From an uncultured Prevotellaceae bacterium (GTDB lineage: Bacteria; Bacteroidota; Bacteroidia; Bacteroidales; Bacteroidaceae), in NCBI GenBank assembly GCA_902767775.1, contig CACXIP010000004.1, forward strand, positions 124,001-188,000: DNA of 64,000 nt, in the 5' to 3' direction. Shown here piece after piece: positions 8,443 through 17,762 of this stretch. The translations under genes and the position numbers were made by a program. The number at the start of each line of letters is the position of its first letter. Within the stretch, counting starts at the first letter, position 1. The notes beneath the pieces are model-generated. The model saw only the letters and a program-made list of their open reading frames with translations. It made no database searches and was not told where the DNA came from.

Positions 8443-9352
8443 CAGCATCAATGCCTACCATGTTCCCGTTCTCCTGCATGAGAGCATCGACGGCCTCGAC
8501 ATCCGTCCTTCGGGCACGTATGTTGATGTCACCTTCGGAGGAGGCGGTCACAGCCGCGAGATACTTCGCCGCCTCGGCAAAGATGGACACCTCTTTGGTT
8601 TCGACCAAGATGGTGACAGCGAACGCAACATACCTGAGGGCGATGGCCGTTTTACCTTTGTGCGGAGCAATTTCCGCTACTTGCGCAACTGGATGCGTTA
8701 TCACGGCGTAGAGTCGGTTGACGGAGTGCTTGCCGACTTAGGGGTTTCGAGCCACCACTTCGACGATGAGAGCCGTGGTTTCTCTTTCAGGTTTGACTCA
8801 CCGCTCGACATGCGAATGAACAAACAGGCGAGCATCACTGCCGCAGATGTCGTCAACAGTTACAGTGAGCAGCAGCTTGCCGACATATTCTACCTCTACG
8901 GTGAACTGAGGCAGTCGCGCCGTCTGGCCGCCGCTATTGTGAAAGCGCGTGCCGTACGCCCGTTACTCACCACCACGCAGTTGGTGAACACCGTCACACC
9001 ACTGCTCCCTCGGGAGCGCGAGAAAAAAGAGGTGACCAAGGTGTTTCAGGCTCTCCGCATCGAGGTAAACCATGAGATGGAAGCCTTAAGTGAGATGCTT
9101 GCCGCTGCTACCGACCTGCTGGCATCAGGCGGTCGCTTGTCGGTCATCACCTACCACAGTCTGGAAGACCGCATTGTGAAGAACATGATGAAGGCAGGCA
9201 ATGTGACGGGCACTATAGAGCAGGACTTTTTTGGCCGGACACAAGCGCCCCTGCGCCCTCTGAGCAATAAAGTCATCACACCAGGTGAGGAGGAACTGAA
9301 TGCCAACCCCCGCAGCCGTAGCGCCAAGTTGCGTGTGGCGGTGAAGAACTAA
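8435..9352 (+). CDS. rsmH: 16S rRNA (cytosine-1402-N4)-methyltransferase RsmH
   Basis: A 305-residue SAM-dependent methyltransferase that N4-methylates C1402 in the decoding centre of 16S rRNA. Family marks are HVPVLLHE at the start, the SAM-binding VDVTFGGGGHSREIL (residues about 27-41), DGVLADLGVSSHHFD, RGFSFRFDSPLDMRMN, and the C-terminal ITYHSLEDRIVKNMM. The ATG at 8435 lies 8 bp before the mraZ stop, so translation is probably coupled. An upstream in-frame start at 8294 would run through mraZ and is not used. Length is normal. Confidence 0.95.
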   Translation: MSDSINAYHVPVLLHESIDGLDIRPSGTYVDVTFGGGGHSREILRRLGKDGHLFGFDQDGDSERNIPEGDGRFTFVRSNFRYLRNWMRYHGVESVDGVLADLGVSSHHFDDESRGFSFRFDSPLDMRMNKQASITAADVVNSYSEQQLADIFYLYGELRQSRRLAAAIVKARAVRPLLTTTQLVNTVTPLLPREREKKEVTKVFQALRIEVNHEMEALSEMLAAATDLLASGGRLSVITYHSLEDRIVKNMMKAGNVTGTIEQDFFGRTQAPLRPLSNKVITPGEEELNANPRSRSAKLRVAVKN

Positions 9353-9374
9353 GATAGATTGGATATAAAATAAT

Positions 9375-9455
9375 ATGTACAGGCAGATGTGCCTGTTAGA
9401 AATGAGAGAAGACCGTAACCGAAGAAATGTAAACTTGCAGTCGATTAGGAAATGA
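9375..9455 (+). CDS. Possible 26-codon leader ORF overlapping the ftsL start
   Basis: A short frame, MYRQMCLLEMREDRN... to a stop at 9453-9455, whose TGA overlaps the ftsL ATG as ATGA. It fills the 99-bp rsmH-ftsL gap and contains a perfect 7-bp hairpin (ACAGGCA, loop GATG, TGCCTGT, 9379-9396). The stop/start overlap is the usual arrangement for translational coupling, but such a short frame can arise by chance and I know no homologue. It is recorded as a candidate only. Confidence 0.25.
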   Translation: MYRQMCLLEMREDRNRRNVNLQSIRK

Positions 9456-10000
9456 ACAACGAAGAAGACATCAGACAAGAGGAAGAGGTCGCCATCAGTC
9501 ATGCGGCCGATGCCATTCCCAGCGGGGAAGACGCAGCAGACCTCACCGAGGATGACATCATTGTCGGTGAGGAAGGAGAAGAAGAAGGAGAAGAGGAGGT
9601 GAGCGGACGCTCGTCCGCACACCCTTCATTAAAGGAAGTCATCAAGGAAAACGCACGTGAGGATGAGAAGCCTTTCTCATCTACGCTTGCCCTGAAGACC
9701 ATTCTCGGCGGCGACATACTCAACACGCAGGCCATACGCCGACAGGTGTGGCTGATATTGCTCATCACCATCTTCGCCATTCTCTATGTGTCGAACCGAT
9801 ATAGTTGCCAGAAGCAGCAAATCAAGATTGACAACCTCAACACCGAACTGAAGAGGTCGAAATACAAGACCCTGTCTCTTTCGAGCGTGCTCACAGAGCG
9901 TTGCCGAGAGAGTCATGTGGTGGAAATGCTGCGCGCCAACAACGACAGTGTGATACGCACTGCCGACCAACCTCCATACATCATCATGATTCCCAACTGA
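9452..10000 (+). CDS. ftsL: FtsL-like division protein with acidic N-terminal extension
   Basis: A 182-residue single-pass membrane protein in the FtsL position between rsmH and the transpeptidase. Residues 1-60 are strongly acidic (runs such as EEGEEEGEEE) and presumably cytoplasmic; a basic patch (RRQ) precedes a transmembrane helix at about 98-116 (VWLILLITIFAILYVSNRY). A short periplasmic coiled coil with leucine/isoleucine repeats follows (QQIKIDNLNTELKRSKYK) and an extended tail. This matches the FtsL-like family of Bacteroidetes (PF19579 type). FtsL links FtsQ/FtsB to the FtsW-FtsI synthase; no ftsB was seen nearby. The acidic extension is longer than in proteobacterial FtsL. Confidence 0.8.
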   Translation: MNNEEDIRQEEEVAISHAADAIPSGEDAADLTEDDIIVGEEGEEEGEEEVSGRSSAHPSLKEVIKENAREDEKPFSSTLALKTILGGDILNTQAIRRQVWLILLITIFAILYVSNRYSCQKQQIKIDNLNTELKRSKYKTLSLSSVLTERCRESHVVEMLRANNDSVIRTADQPPYIIMIPN

Positions 10001-10008
10001 TCCATACT

Positions 10009-12150
10009 ATGAGCAAGAAAGATAACGGACAATCCATCAGCCGCTATAGTTTCATAGCAGGCATCATGACCTTGATGGGCATCGCCGTGTTGGGAAAAGC
10101 CTTCTACATCATGACGGTGAAGCACGACTATTGGATGCAAGTCGCCAATCAACGTCGGTTTGACTCCCTTGAAGTGGCACCCAACCGCGGCAACATCCTC
10201 AGCGATGATGGCGAACTCATGGCGAGTTCGCTTCCTGAATACAAAATGTTCATGGACTTCAAGGTCGGAGGGGAAACAAAAGATTCGCTGTGGCGCGAGA
10301 AAGTTGACAGCATCTGCATGGGACTTCATGAGATTTTCCCAGAGAAGTCAGCAGAGGAATTCAAGCAACACCTGGAGGAAGGTCATCAGAAGATGAGTCA
10401 GAACTGGGCGATATGGCCCAAGCGCGTGGACTACAATACCTTCCAGCGGGTCATGAAACTACCTATCTTCAATATGCCCAAACTCCGCGGTGGTTTCCAC
10501 TATGAGGAGAACAATGCCCGCCGCCGTCCGTTCGGCACACTGGCTTACCGCACGGTAGGTGATATGTATGGTGCGAAAGACAGTGCGCGTTTTGGACTTG
10601 AACTATCATTCGACAGCCTCCTGCGCGGCAAGAAGGGAGTAACACACAAGCGTAAGGTGATGGACAAATACCTGAGTATCATCGATGTGGCTCCCACCGA
10701 TGGCTTCGATATCCAAACCACTATCAATGTGCAGATGCAGGACATCGCAGAGAAAGCCGTAGAGGAGGAACTGAAACTCATCAACGGTGATGTGGGAGTG
10801 GCTATTGTGATGGAGGTGAAGACAGGCGACGTGAAAGCTATCGTCAATCTGGAGAAATGCGGTGATGGTCAATACCGCGAGCGTCGCAACCATGCCATAG
10901 CAGACCTTCTCGAGCCTGGTTCAGTGTTTAAGACCGCCTCAATGATGGTCGCTCTTGACGACGGCAAGGTAGACACCAACAAAATCGTGCATACTGGCAA
11001 CGGACAGATTAAGATGCACAATGCGCAGATGAACGACCACAACCGCGCATCTGGCGGTTATGGAAGCATCTCCTTCGGACGAGCTCTGCAGGTAAGTTCC
11101 AACATTGGCATCAGCAAAGTGATAGATGAAGTGTATGGAAGCAATCCTGGAGCATTTGTCGACGGCCTCCGCCGCATCGGTATCGCTGAAGACCTGCAGG
11201 TGCCCATCACCGGTGCTGCACCGCCACGCATACGCCATCCTAAGGAAAAGGGTATCTATTGGTCGAGCACGACGCTGCCATGGATGAGCATTGGCTATGA
11301 GACACAGGTGCCCCCTATCTCCACGCTTGCCTTCTATAATGCCATAGCCAACAATGGCAAGATGATGAAGCCCCGCTTTGTCACCCGTGTGCTGTGCGAG
11401 GGTGAGACCGTGAAAGAATATGCCCCTGTGGTGCTCAGGCAACAGATTTGCAAGCCCTCAACCCTGTCGAAGATACAAGACCTGCTTAAAAAGGTGGTGA
11501 CGCAAGGCACGGGCAAGAAAGCCCGCTCAGAGTCGTTTGCCGTTGCTGGAAAAACAGGAACGGCGCAGATTTCCAAGGGTCACGGTGGCTATAAGGTAGG
11601 TACCATGCACTATTTGGTGAGTTTCGTAGGGTATTTCCCCGCCGATGAGCCACGCTACAGTTGCATTGTATGCCTCCAGAAGGCAGGTCTGCCCGCCTCT
11701 GGTGGAACAATGAGCGGATGGGTCTTCCATAACATCTCCGAGGGAATTATGGCACATAGCCTGAACATGGACATCACCCACGCACGCGACACTGCTTCCA
11801 ACCCTCTTCCACTGGTGCTCAACGGTAACCTTGAGTCGGCAAGTATCGTGCTCGACCATCTTGGATATCCCACGCACCACAATTGGGCAACTGCGAAAGG
11901 CAGTTTCCCCTTCTGGGGCGACATCAGCATGAACAGCAACAAGTTCCTGCTCAACCAAACTGAGCAAGGTGAGGAAGGGACGGTGCCCAATGTGGTGGGC
12001 ATGGGTGCCCGCGACGCTGTCTATCTGATGGAGAAACGTGGAGTCAACACCATCCTCAGAGGTCGGGGAAAAGTGGTGCAGCAAAGCATTCACCCAGGGG
12101 TGAAAGCCAATCATGGCACTACCTGTGTGCTCACATTGCAATATCTATGA
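10009..12150 (+). CDS. ftsI: Division transpeptidase (FtsI/PBP3-type) with C-terminal PASTA domain
   Basis: A 713-residue class B penicillin-binding protein that cross-links septal peptidoglycan. A short cytoplasmic tail and one transmembrane helix (about 15-37) are followed by the pedestal/dimerisation domain (RGNILSDDGELMASS, about 60-75) and the transpeptidase domain with all three active-site motifs: SVFK at 305-308, SSN at 363-365 and KTGT at 515-518. A PASTA domain occupies about 655-713 (TVPNVVGMGARDAVYLM). The true ATG at 10009 (MSKKDNG) is 8 bp after ftsL; an earlier in-frame ATG at 9901 lies inside ftsL. A PASTA domain makes it resemble SpoVD/PBP2x-like members more than E. coli FtsI, which is common in Bacteroidetes. 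Confidence 0.92.
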   Translation: MSKKDNGQSISRYSFIAGIMTLMGIAVLGKAFYIMTVKHDYWMQVANQRRFDSLEVAPNRGNILSDDGELMASSLPEYKMFMDFKVGGETKDSLWREKVDSICMGLHEIFPEKSAEEFKQHLEEGHQKMSQNWAIWPKRVDYNTFQRVMKLPIFNMPKLRGGFHYEENNARRRPFGTLAYRTVGDMYGAKDSARFGLELSFDSLLRGKKGVTHKRKVMDKYLSIIDVAPTDGFDIQTTINVQMQDIAEKAVEEELKLINGDVGVAIVMEVKTGDVKAIVNLEKCGDGQYRERRNHAIADLLEPGSVFKTASMMVALDDGKVDTNKIVHTGNGQIKMHNAQMNDHNRASGGYGSISFGRALQVSSNIGISKVIDEVYGSNPGAFVDGLRRIGIAEDLQVPITGAAPPRIRHPKEKGIYWSSTTLPWMSIGYETQVPPISTLAFYNAIANNGKMMKPRFVTRVLCEGETVKEYAPVVLRQQICKPSTLSKIQDLLKKVVTQGTGKKARSESFAVAGKTGTAQISKGHGGYKVGTMHYLVSFVGYFPADEPRYSCIVCLQKAGLPASGGTMSGWVFHNISEGIMAHSLNMDITHARDTASNPLPLVLNGNLESASIVLDHLGYPTHHNWATAKGSFPFWGDISMNSNKFLLNQTEQGEEGTVPNVVGMGARDAVYLMEKRGVNTILRGRGKVVQQSIHPGVKANHGTTCVLTLQYL

Positions 12151-12174
12151 CGAAAAATCAAAATACATACAGAT

Positions 12175-13629
12175 ATGATACTGAGTGAACTACTGAGGAA
12201 TATCCAGCCGACCAGCATCAAAGGTGATGCTGGCATCGACATCACCGGCATTGACATTGACTCACGGCAGGTGGGCAAGGGATTCTTGTTCGTCGCCATG
12301 CGTGGCACGCAGGTAGACGGACACCAATTCATCCCGAAGGCCATCGCGCAAGGAGCCACAGCCATCCTTTGCGAGACCCTTCCCGACTCACTCGTTGAGG
12401 GTGTGACCTATGTCACCGTGGAGTCGACCGAACAATGTGTGGGACCTGTCGCTACCACCTTCTATGGTGACCCCTCCCATCAAATGCGTCTTGTGGGAGT
12501 GACCGGAACCAATGGAAAAACCACCATCGCCACCTTATTATATAATATGATGCGCAAGATGGGACACCGGTGCGGTCTGCTCTCCACAGTGTGCAACTAC
12601 ATCGACGGAGAGGCTGTGCCCGCCACCCATACCACCCCCGATGCCATCCAGCTCAACCGCCTGCTCGCCCGCATGGCGGATGCAGGATGTGAGTATGTGT
12701 TCATGGAGTGCAGCAGCCACGCCATACACCAGCACCGCATAGGTGGCCTGCATTTCACTGGCGGCATCTTTACCAACCTCACCCGTGACCACCTCGATTA
12801 TCATGGCACATTTGAGAATTACCGCGATGCGAAGAAAATGTTCTTCGACAATCTGCCGAAGGGGTCCTTTGCCATCATCAATGCGGACGACAAGAACGGT
12901 ATGTTCATGGTGCAGAATACAAAGGCGCAGGTAAAGACCTATTCTACACAAGGAATGGCCGATTACCGTGCCCGGCTGCTGGAATGCCACTTTGAAGGCA
13001 TGTATCTGGAAATCGACGGTAAGGAAGTGGGTGTGCAGTTCATCGGCAAGTTCAACGTCAGCAACCTCCTTGCTGTCTATGGTGCTGCCCGAATGCTGGG
13101 CAAGAGTGCCGACGACATCTTGGTGGTGATGAGCACATTGCAAAGTGTGAGCGGCCGTCTGCAACCCGTCAGGTCGCCGGAAGGCTACACCGCCATCGTT
13201 GATTATGCCCACACTCCCGACGCCCTCGACAACGTGCTGCGTGCTATCCATGAGGTGCTTGCCGGAAAAGGCAAGGTCATCACTGTCTGCGGAGCCGGAG
13301 GCAACCGCGACAAGGGAAAGCGCCCGTTGATGGCAAGAGAGGCGGTGAGGCAAAGCGACCGTGTCATCATTACGAGTGACAATCCTCGTTTTGAGGAACC
13401 ACAGGCCATCATCGACGATATGTTGGCAGGTCTCACACCTCAGCAGATGCGCAAAGTGGTCGCTATCACTGACCGCCGTGAAGCCATCCGCACAGCCTGC
13501 CTGATGGCACAGCGCGGCGACGTCATTCTCGTGGCTGGCAAGGGTCATGAGAACTATCAGGAAATCTGTGGTGTGAAACATCATTTCGATGACCGTGAGG
13601 AACTGGAGAATATCTTTTCGGCGCAATAA
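12175..13629 (+). CDS. murE: UDP-MurNAc-L-Ala-D-Glu:meso-diaminopimelate ligase
   Basis: A 484-residue Mur ligase adding the third amino acid of the stem peptide. The ATP-binding loop GTNGKTT is at 111-117; the substrate-binding HTTPDA block and the carbamylated-lysine region follow. The DNPR motif at 402-405 is the diagnostic of the meso-diaminopimelate-specific enzyme, as opposed to the lysine-adding form. It is preceded by the transpeptidase gene with a 24-bp gap and followed by mraY. Confidence 0.96.
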   Translation: MILSELLRNIQPTSIKGDAGIDITGIDIDSRQVGKGFLFVAMRGTQVDGHQFIPKAIAQGATAILCETLPDSLVEGVTYVTVESTEQCVGPVATTFYGDPSHQMRLVGVTGTNGKTTIATLLYNMMRKMGHRCGLLSTVCNYIDGEAVPATHTTPDAIQLNRLLARMADAGCEYVFMECSSHAIHQHRIGGLHFTGGIFTNLTRDHLDYHGTFENYRDAKKMFFDNLPKGSFAIINADDKNGMFMVQNTKAQVKTYSTQGMADYRARLLECHFEGMYLEIDGKEVGVQFIGKFNVSNLLAVYGAARMLGKSADDILVVMSTLQSVSGRLQPVRSPEGYTAIVDYAHTPDALDNVLRAIHEVLAGKGKVITVCGAGGNRDKGKRPLMAREAVRQSDRVIITSDNPRFEEPQAIIDDMLAGLTPQQMRKVVAITDRREAIRTACLMAQRGDVILVAGKGHENYQEICGVKHHFDDREELENIFSAQ

Positions 13630-13685
13630 TCTCACTGTATTAAAAAGGTCACCGATTACTCATCAGTAACCAAAACCAAACACAT

Positions 13686-14957
13686 ATGCTATACTACATT
13701 TTCAGGTTCTTAGAACAATTTGACATCCCTGGTGCCCATATGTGGCATTATATCTCGTTTCGCTCACTCGCCGCGCTGATTCTCTCGCTCATCATCTCGG
13801 CATGGTTTGGCGAGAAATTTATTGTCTGGATGAAGAAGAAGAACTACACCGAGACACAGCGCGATGCCAAAATCGACCCATTCGGTGTCCAAAAAATCGG
13901 TGTTCCCTCATTGGGGGGCATCATCATCTTCGTATCAATTATGGTGCCCATCTTGTTGTTTGGGCGCATGCGCAACATCTACCTCATCCTGATGATTATC
14001 ACTACCGTATGGTTGGGATTGCTCGGCTTTGCCGACGATTACATCAAGTTGTTCAAGAAAAAGAAAGACGGTCTCTCGCCTCGCTTAAAACTGGCAGGAC
14101 AGATTGCCCTCGGACTGATTGTGGGCCTAACCCTGTGGGCAAGTCCCGATGCTACCATCAATGAGAGTGTTGTCATCGAGCAAAACGACGGCAAGAACAT
14201 CGTCACTCACAAGTCTGCCCCAGAGAAGTCGACCATCACAACCATCCCGTTTGTGAAGAATCACAACCTCGACTATTCCAGGGTATGTGGTTTTATGGGC
14301 AAGTACAAGCACGCCGCAGGTTGGGTGCTCTTCGTTATCATTACCATCCTTGTGGTGACTGCGGTGAGCAACGGCGCCAACCTCAACGACGGTATGGACG
14401 GTATGCTTGCGGGCAACTCTGCCATCATCGGTGTGGCGCTTGGCATCCTGGCCTATCTGAGTAGTCACATCGAATTTGCCTCATACCTCAACATCATGTA
14501 TATTCCAGGGTCGCAGGAGATGGTGGTATTCTTCTTTGCCTTCATTGGCGCAATGATTGGCTTCCTATGGTATAACGCCTATCCTGCCCAGATTTTCATG
14601 GGCGATACAGGGTCGCTCATGATTGGTGGTATTATTGGCGTGGGCGCTATCATTGTACATAAAGAACTGCTGCTGCCTATCCTCTGTGGCATCTTCTTTG
14701 TGGAGAGTTTGAGCGTGATTATCCAGACAGGTTATTTCAAATACAGGAAACGCAAGGGAGAACGTGTGAGGGTTTTCAGGTCGGCCCCTATCCACGACAA
14801 TTTCCGCAAATTGGACAAGGACCTCGATGAGACCAGCCGATACATCTTGAAAGGATGGCCCAAACGTCAGTTCCATGAGTCGAAAATCACCATCCGTTTC
14901 TGGATTGTGTCAATCATCCTGGCGGCCATGACCATCATCACGTTGAAGATCAGGTGA
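13686..14957 (+). CDS. mraY: Phospho-N-acetylmuramoyl-pentapeptide transferase MraY
   Basis: A 423-residue polytopic membrane enzyme making lipid I from UDP-MurNAc-pentapeptide and undecaprenyl phosphate. Conserved cytoplasmic motifs are visible: GVPSLGGI, FADDYIK with the catalytic aspartates (about residues 116-122), NGANLNDGMDGM (near 232) and FMGDTGSL. It is longer than the E. coli enzyme (360) owing to an extra polar loop at about 155-200 (the segment with NDGKNIVTHKSAPEKST), a feature seen in Bacteroidetes MraY. It ends just before a hairpin repeat at 14963-14995. Confidence 0.96.
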   Translation: MLYYIFRFLEQFDIPGAHMWHYISFRSLAALILSLIISAWFGEKFIVWMKKKNYTETQRDAKIDPFGVQKIGVPSLGGIIIFVSIMVPILLFGRMRNIYLILMIITTVWLGLLGFADDYIKLFKKKKDGLSPRLKLAGQIALGLIVGLTLWASPDATINESVVIEQNDGKNIVTHKSAPEKSTITTIPFVKNHNLDYSRVCGFMGKYKHAAGWVLFVIITILVVTAVSNGANLNDGMDGMLAGNSAIIGVALGILAYLSSHIEFASYLNIMYIPGSQEMVVFFFAFIGAMIGFLWYNAYPAQIFMGDTGSLMIGGIIGVGAIIVHKELLLPILCGIFFVESLSVIIQTGYFKYRKRKGERVRVFRSAPIHDNFRKLDKDLDETSRYILKGWPKRQFHESKITIRFWIVSIILAAMTIITLKIR

Positions 14958-14962
14958 AAATC

Positions 14963-14995
14963 TTCCCAACCCTCCTTGGCAGGAGGGCTTGGGAA
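14963..14995. repeat. GC-rich hairpin repeat between mraY and murD
   Basis: A near-perfect stem, TTCCCAACCCTCCT paired with AGGAGGG-c-TTGGGAA around a TGGC loop. It has no T-run, so it need not terminate. The CCCTCC/GGAGGG core resembles hairpins at 41918-41942, 47735-47770 and 47858-47889, suggesting a dispersed extragenic repeat family. It might protect or process the polycistronic message. Confidence 0.6.
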
Positions 14996-15098
14996 CTTGT
15001 AAATGTAAGAAGTATAGGAGTTTTGACATTGCTCCTGCAGAATATGGCCATGAAAAAACACATAATTGATTGGAAGAGAATATTTGATTGAAAAGGAA

Positions 15099-16430
15099 AT
15101 GAAAAGAATTGTGATTTTAGGTGCCGGAGAGAGTGGAGCAGGCGCCGCCGTATTGGCAAAGAAGGAAGGGTTTGACGTGTTTGTCTCCGACATGTCGGCC
15201 ATCAAGGACAAATACAAGACGATGCTCGACAGCCACGGCATCGCATGGGAAGAATTGCAGCACACCGAAGAACTCATTCTCTCGGCCGACGAAATCATCA
15301 AGAGTCCCGGCATACCCGATACAGCCCCCATTGTAAGCAAGGCCATTGCCCGTGGCATCCACATCATCAGTGAGATAGAGTTTGCCGGACGCTACACCAC
15401 CTCAAAAATGATATGCATCACTGGAAGCAACGGCAAGACCACCACTACCTCGCTCATTTATCATATCTTCAAAAACGCAGGTTATGACGCAGGTCTTGCA
15501 GGCAATATCGGCCGCAGTCTTGCCCTGCAGGTGGCTGAGGACCCACATGCCTATTACATCATCGAACTGAGTTCGTTCCAGCTGGACAACATGTATGACT
15601 TCCGTGCCAACATTGCCATATTGCTCAACATCACCCCCGACCACCTCGACCGCTACGACAACTGCATGCAGAACTATGTGGACTCGAAGATGCGCATCAT
15701 CCGCAACCAAACGGAAGAGGATAGTTTCATCTATTGGAACGATGACCCCATCATTAAACGCGAGTTGCAGAAATACGACATCAAGGCCATCCAATATCCC
15801 TTCTCAGAACTCAAGGAGAAAGGGTCGATAGGTTATATCGAAGAGGGGATGTATCACCTTGAGAAACCCACTCCCTTCAATATGGAGCAGGAGGAGTTGA
15901 GCCTTACTGGGCGGCACAATATCTACAACTCGCTTGCGGCAGGTCTTGCCTCCAACATCGCTGGTGTAAGCAAGGAGAATATCCGCAAGAGTCTGAGCGA
16001 CTTCCCCGGAGTGGAGCATCGCCTGGAGCGTGTGACCACCGTAGGCGGTGTGCGCTATGTCAACGATTCCAAGGCCACCAACGTTGATGCCTGCTGGTAT
16101 GCCCTTGAGAGTATGACCACCCCCACGGTGCTCATCATCGGTGGCAAGGACAAGGGCAACGACTACAATGCCATTAAGGAATTGGTGATGCAGAAATGCC
16201 GTGCCTTGGTGTATTTGGGAGCCGACAACACCAAATTGCACAACTTCTTCGACGGTCTCGGTATTCCTGTACGCGACACCCACAGCATGGCCGACTGTGT
16301 GGCAGCATGCTATGAACTCGCCCAACCTGGCGACACCGTGCTGCTCAGTCCCTGTTGCGCTAGCTTCGACTTGTTCAAGAACATGGAGGACCGTGGCGAA
16401 CAATTCAAGACACTCGTTAGAAACCTCTGA
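15099..16430 (+). CDS. murD: UDP-N-acetylmuramoyl-L-alanine:D-glutamate ligase
   Basis: A 443-residue cytoplasmic Mur ligase adding D-glutamate. The N-terminal Rossmann motif VILGAGESGAGAA (about residues 4-16) binds the UDP substrate; the ATP loop reads GSNGKTTTT (about 110); IELSSFQLD and the NDSKATN motif (about 326) are MurD-typical. The ATG at 15099 (MKRIVILGAGESG) is chosen over 15066, whose extra 11 residues precede the conserved start. It is separated from ftsW by 5 bp. Confidence 0.95.
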   Translation: MKRIVILGAGESGAGAAVLAKKEGFDVFVSDMSAIKDKYKTMLDSHGIAWEELQHTEELILSADEIIKSPGIPDTAPIVSKAIARGIHIISEIEFAGRYTTSKMICITGSNGKTTTTSLIYHIFKNAGYDAGLAGNIGRSLALQVAEDPHAYYIIELSSFQLDNMYDFRANIAILLNITPDHLDRYDNCMQNYVDSKMRIIRNQTEEDSFIYWNDDPIIKRELQKYDIKAIQYPFSELKEKGSIGYIEEGMYHLEKPTPFNMEQEELSLTGRHNIYNSLAAGLASNIAGVSKENIRKSLSDFPGVEHRLERVTTVGGVRYVNDSKATNVDACWYALESMTTPTVLIIGGKDKGNDYNAIKELVMQKCRALVYLGADNTKLHNFFDGLGIPVRDTHSMADCVAACYELAQPGDTVLLSPCCASFDLFKNMEDRGEQFKTLVRNL

Positions 16431-16435
16431 ACGAT

Positions 16436-17674
16436 ATGAAAATATCCATTGGCAACATATTCAAGGGCGACAAGGTGATATGGATGATTTTCCTCTTCCT
16501 GTGTGTCATCAGCCTTATCGAAGTGTTCAGTTCCAGTAGTTCGCTGACCTACAATAAGGCGAGCTACTGGGGACCCATTGTCAAACACAGCCTCATCCTC
16601 GCTGTCGGTCTGGTACTCATGGTGATTGTGCAGAACATTGACTGCAAATACTTTAAGATTGCCACCATCTTCCTGCTCATCTTCTCCGTCGTGACTTTGT
16701 TCTGGGTGCTGATAGCGGGGCAGACCACCAATGGCGCACAGCGGTGGGTGTCGTTCCTCGGCATCCAGTTTCAGCCATCTGAGATAGCCAAGGGAGCCAT
16801 TGTGCTTGCCGTGGCACAAATCATGAGTGCCATGCAGACAGAGGAGGGGACAGAGGAAAAAACCTTTGGCTATGTGCTCACCATCGCCTTTCCTCTTATG
16901 CTCCTCATCGTGTTTGAGAACCTCTCGACAGCCTTGCTTATCGGTGTCGTTGTGGTCGGCATGATGTTCTATGGCCGTGTGTCATTACGCAAGATAGGCA
17001 AGCTCGTTGGTTGTGTGGCAATCCTTGGACTCGCCGGCCTCATCTTTATTATGGTGGTGGGCAAGACGGATAACGAGGCTGCCGACAGCCGAGTCAGTCT
17101 GACCGAGCAAACGGAAAAAAAAGCAGGTGCTCTCGACAATATTTTCCACCGTGCAGGAACGTGGAAGGGGCGCATTCTGAAATTTGTAAGGAACGATGAT
17201 GTGGCACCTGAGAACTTCGACCTCGACAAGGATTCGCAGGTGGGTTATTCCAACATCGCCATCGCATCGTCGGAGATTGTGGGAAAGGGGCCTGGCAATT
17301 CGGAGACTCGTGATATGCTGCCGCAGGCATTCTCCGATTTTATCTATGCCATCATCATCGAAGAGTTGGGACTGGCAGGCGGCGTCTTTGTGATGTTCCT
17401 CTACATCTTCCTTCTTTGGCGCGCCGGCCGTATCGCCGACCGCTGCGAAAACTACTTCCCCTCATTCCTGGTGATGGGGCTGGCTCTGCTGCTTGTCGTG
17501 CAGGCAATGTTCAACATGATGGTTGCCGTAGGACTGGCGCCTGTCACAGGTCAGCCACTGCCCCTCATCAGCAAAGGTGGAACGTCGAGTATCATCAACT
17601 GTGTATATATCGGAGCCATCCTCAGTGTGAGCATTTCTGCGAAAAAGAAAAGTCACGCTCCGGTTGAAGCGTAG
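16436..17674 (+). CDS. ftsW: Septal lipid II polymerase FtsW
   Basis: A 412-residue SEDS-family glycosyltransferase with about ten membrane helices that polymerises lipid II together with the division transpeptidase. Family markers include NGAQRWVSFLGIQFQPSEIAK (about residues 96-117), the large extracytoplasmic loop with WKGRILKF and the SVGYSNIAIASSEIVGKGPGNS-like block (here QVGYSNIA), and GLAPVTGQPLPLISKGGTS near the C-terminus. Gene position between murD and murG is standard. Confidence 0.95.
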   Translation: MKISIGNIFKGDKVIWMIFLFLCVISLIEVFSSSSSLTYNKASYWGPIVKHSLILAVGLVLMVIVQNIDCKYFKIATIFLLIFSVVTLFWVLIAGQTTNGAQRWVSFLGIQFQPSEIAKGAIVLAVAQIMSAMQTEEGTEEKTFGYVLTIAFPLMLLIVFENLSTALLIGVVVVGMMFYGRVSLRKIGKLVGCVAILGLAGLIFIMVVGKTDNEAADSRVSLTEQTEKKAGALDNIFHRAGTWKGRILKFVRNDDVAPENFDLDKDSQVGYSNIAIASSEIVGKGPGNSETRDMLPQAFSDFIYAIIIEELGLAGGVFVMFLYIFLLWRAGRIADRCENYFPSFLVMGLALLLVVQAMFNMMVAVGLAPVTGQPLPLISKGGTSSIINCVYIGAILSVSISAKKKSHAPVEA

Positions 17675-17713
17675 CAGAAGTGGTATCATCCCAACCAAAA
17701 AAAATGCAAAAAA

Positions 17714-17745
17714 TTGCATTAAGAGAAAAAAAAGAGTTACTTTTG
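17714..17745 (+). promoter_or_regulatory. Internal promoter ahead of murG
   Basis: TTG at 17714-17716, a 21-nt spacer and TACTTTTG at 17738-17745, in the 88-bp gap between ftsW and murG, with the ATG 17 bp further on. It would give the distal division genes (murG to ftsZ) a supply independent of MraZ control. Confidence 0.7.
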
Positions 17746-17762
17746 CAGTTTAGAACAGACAT

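Noticed and set aside
12538..13635. Long open frame (365 codons) antisense to murE
   Set aside because: Exact complement of murE, whose catalytic motifs are intact; the antisense frame has no recognisable domain and arises from GC-rich codon use.
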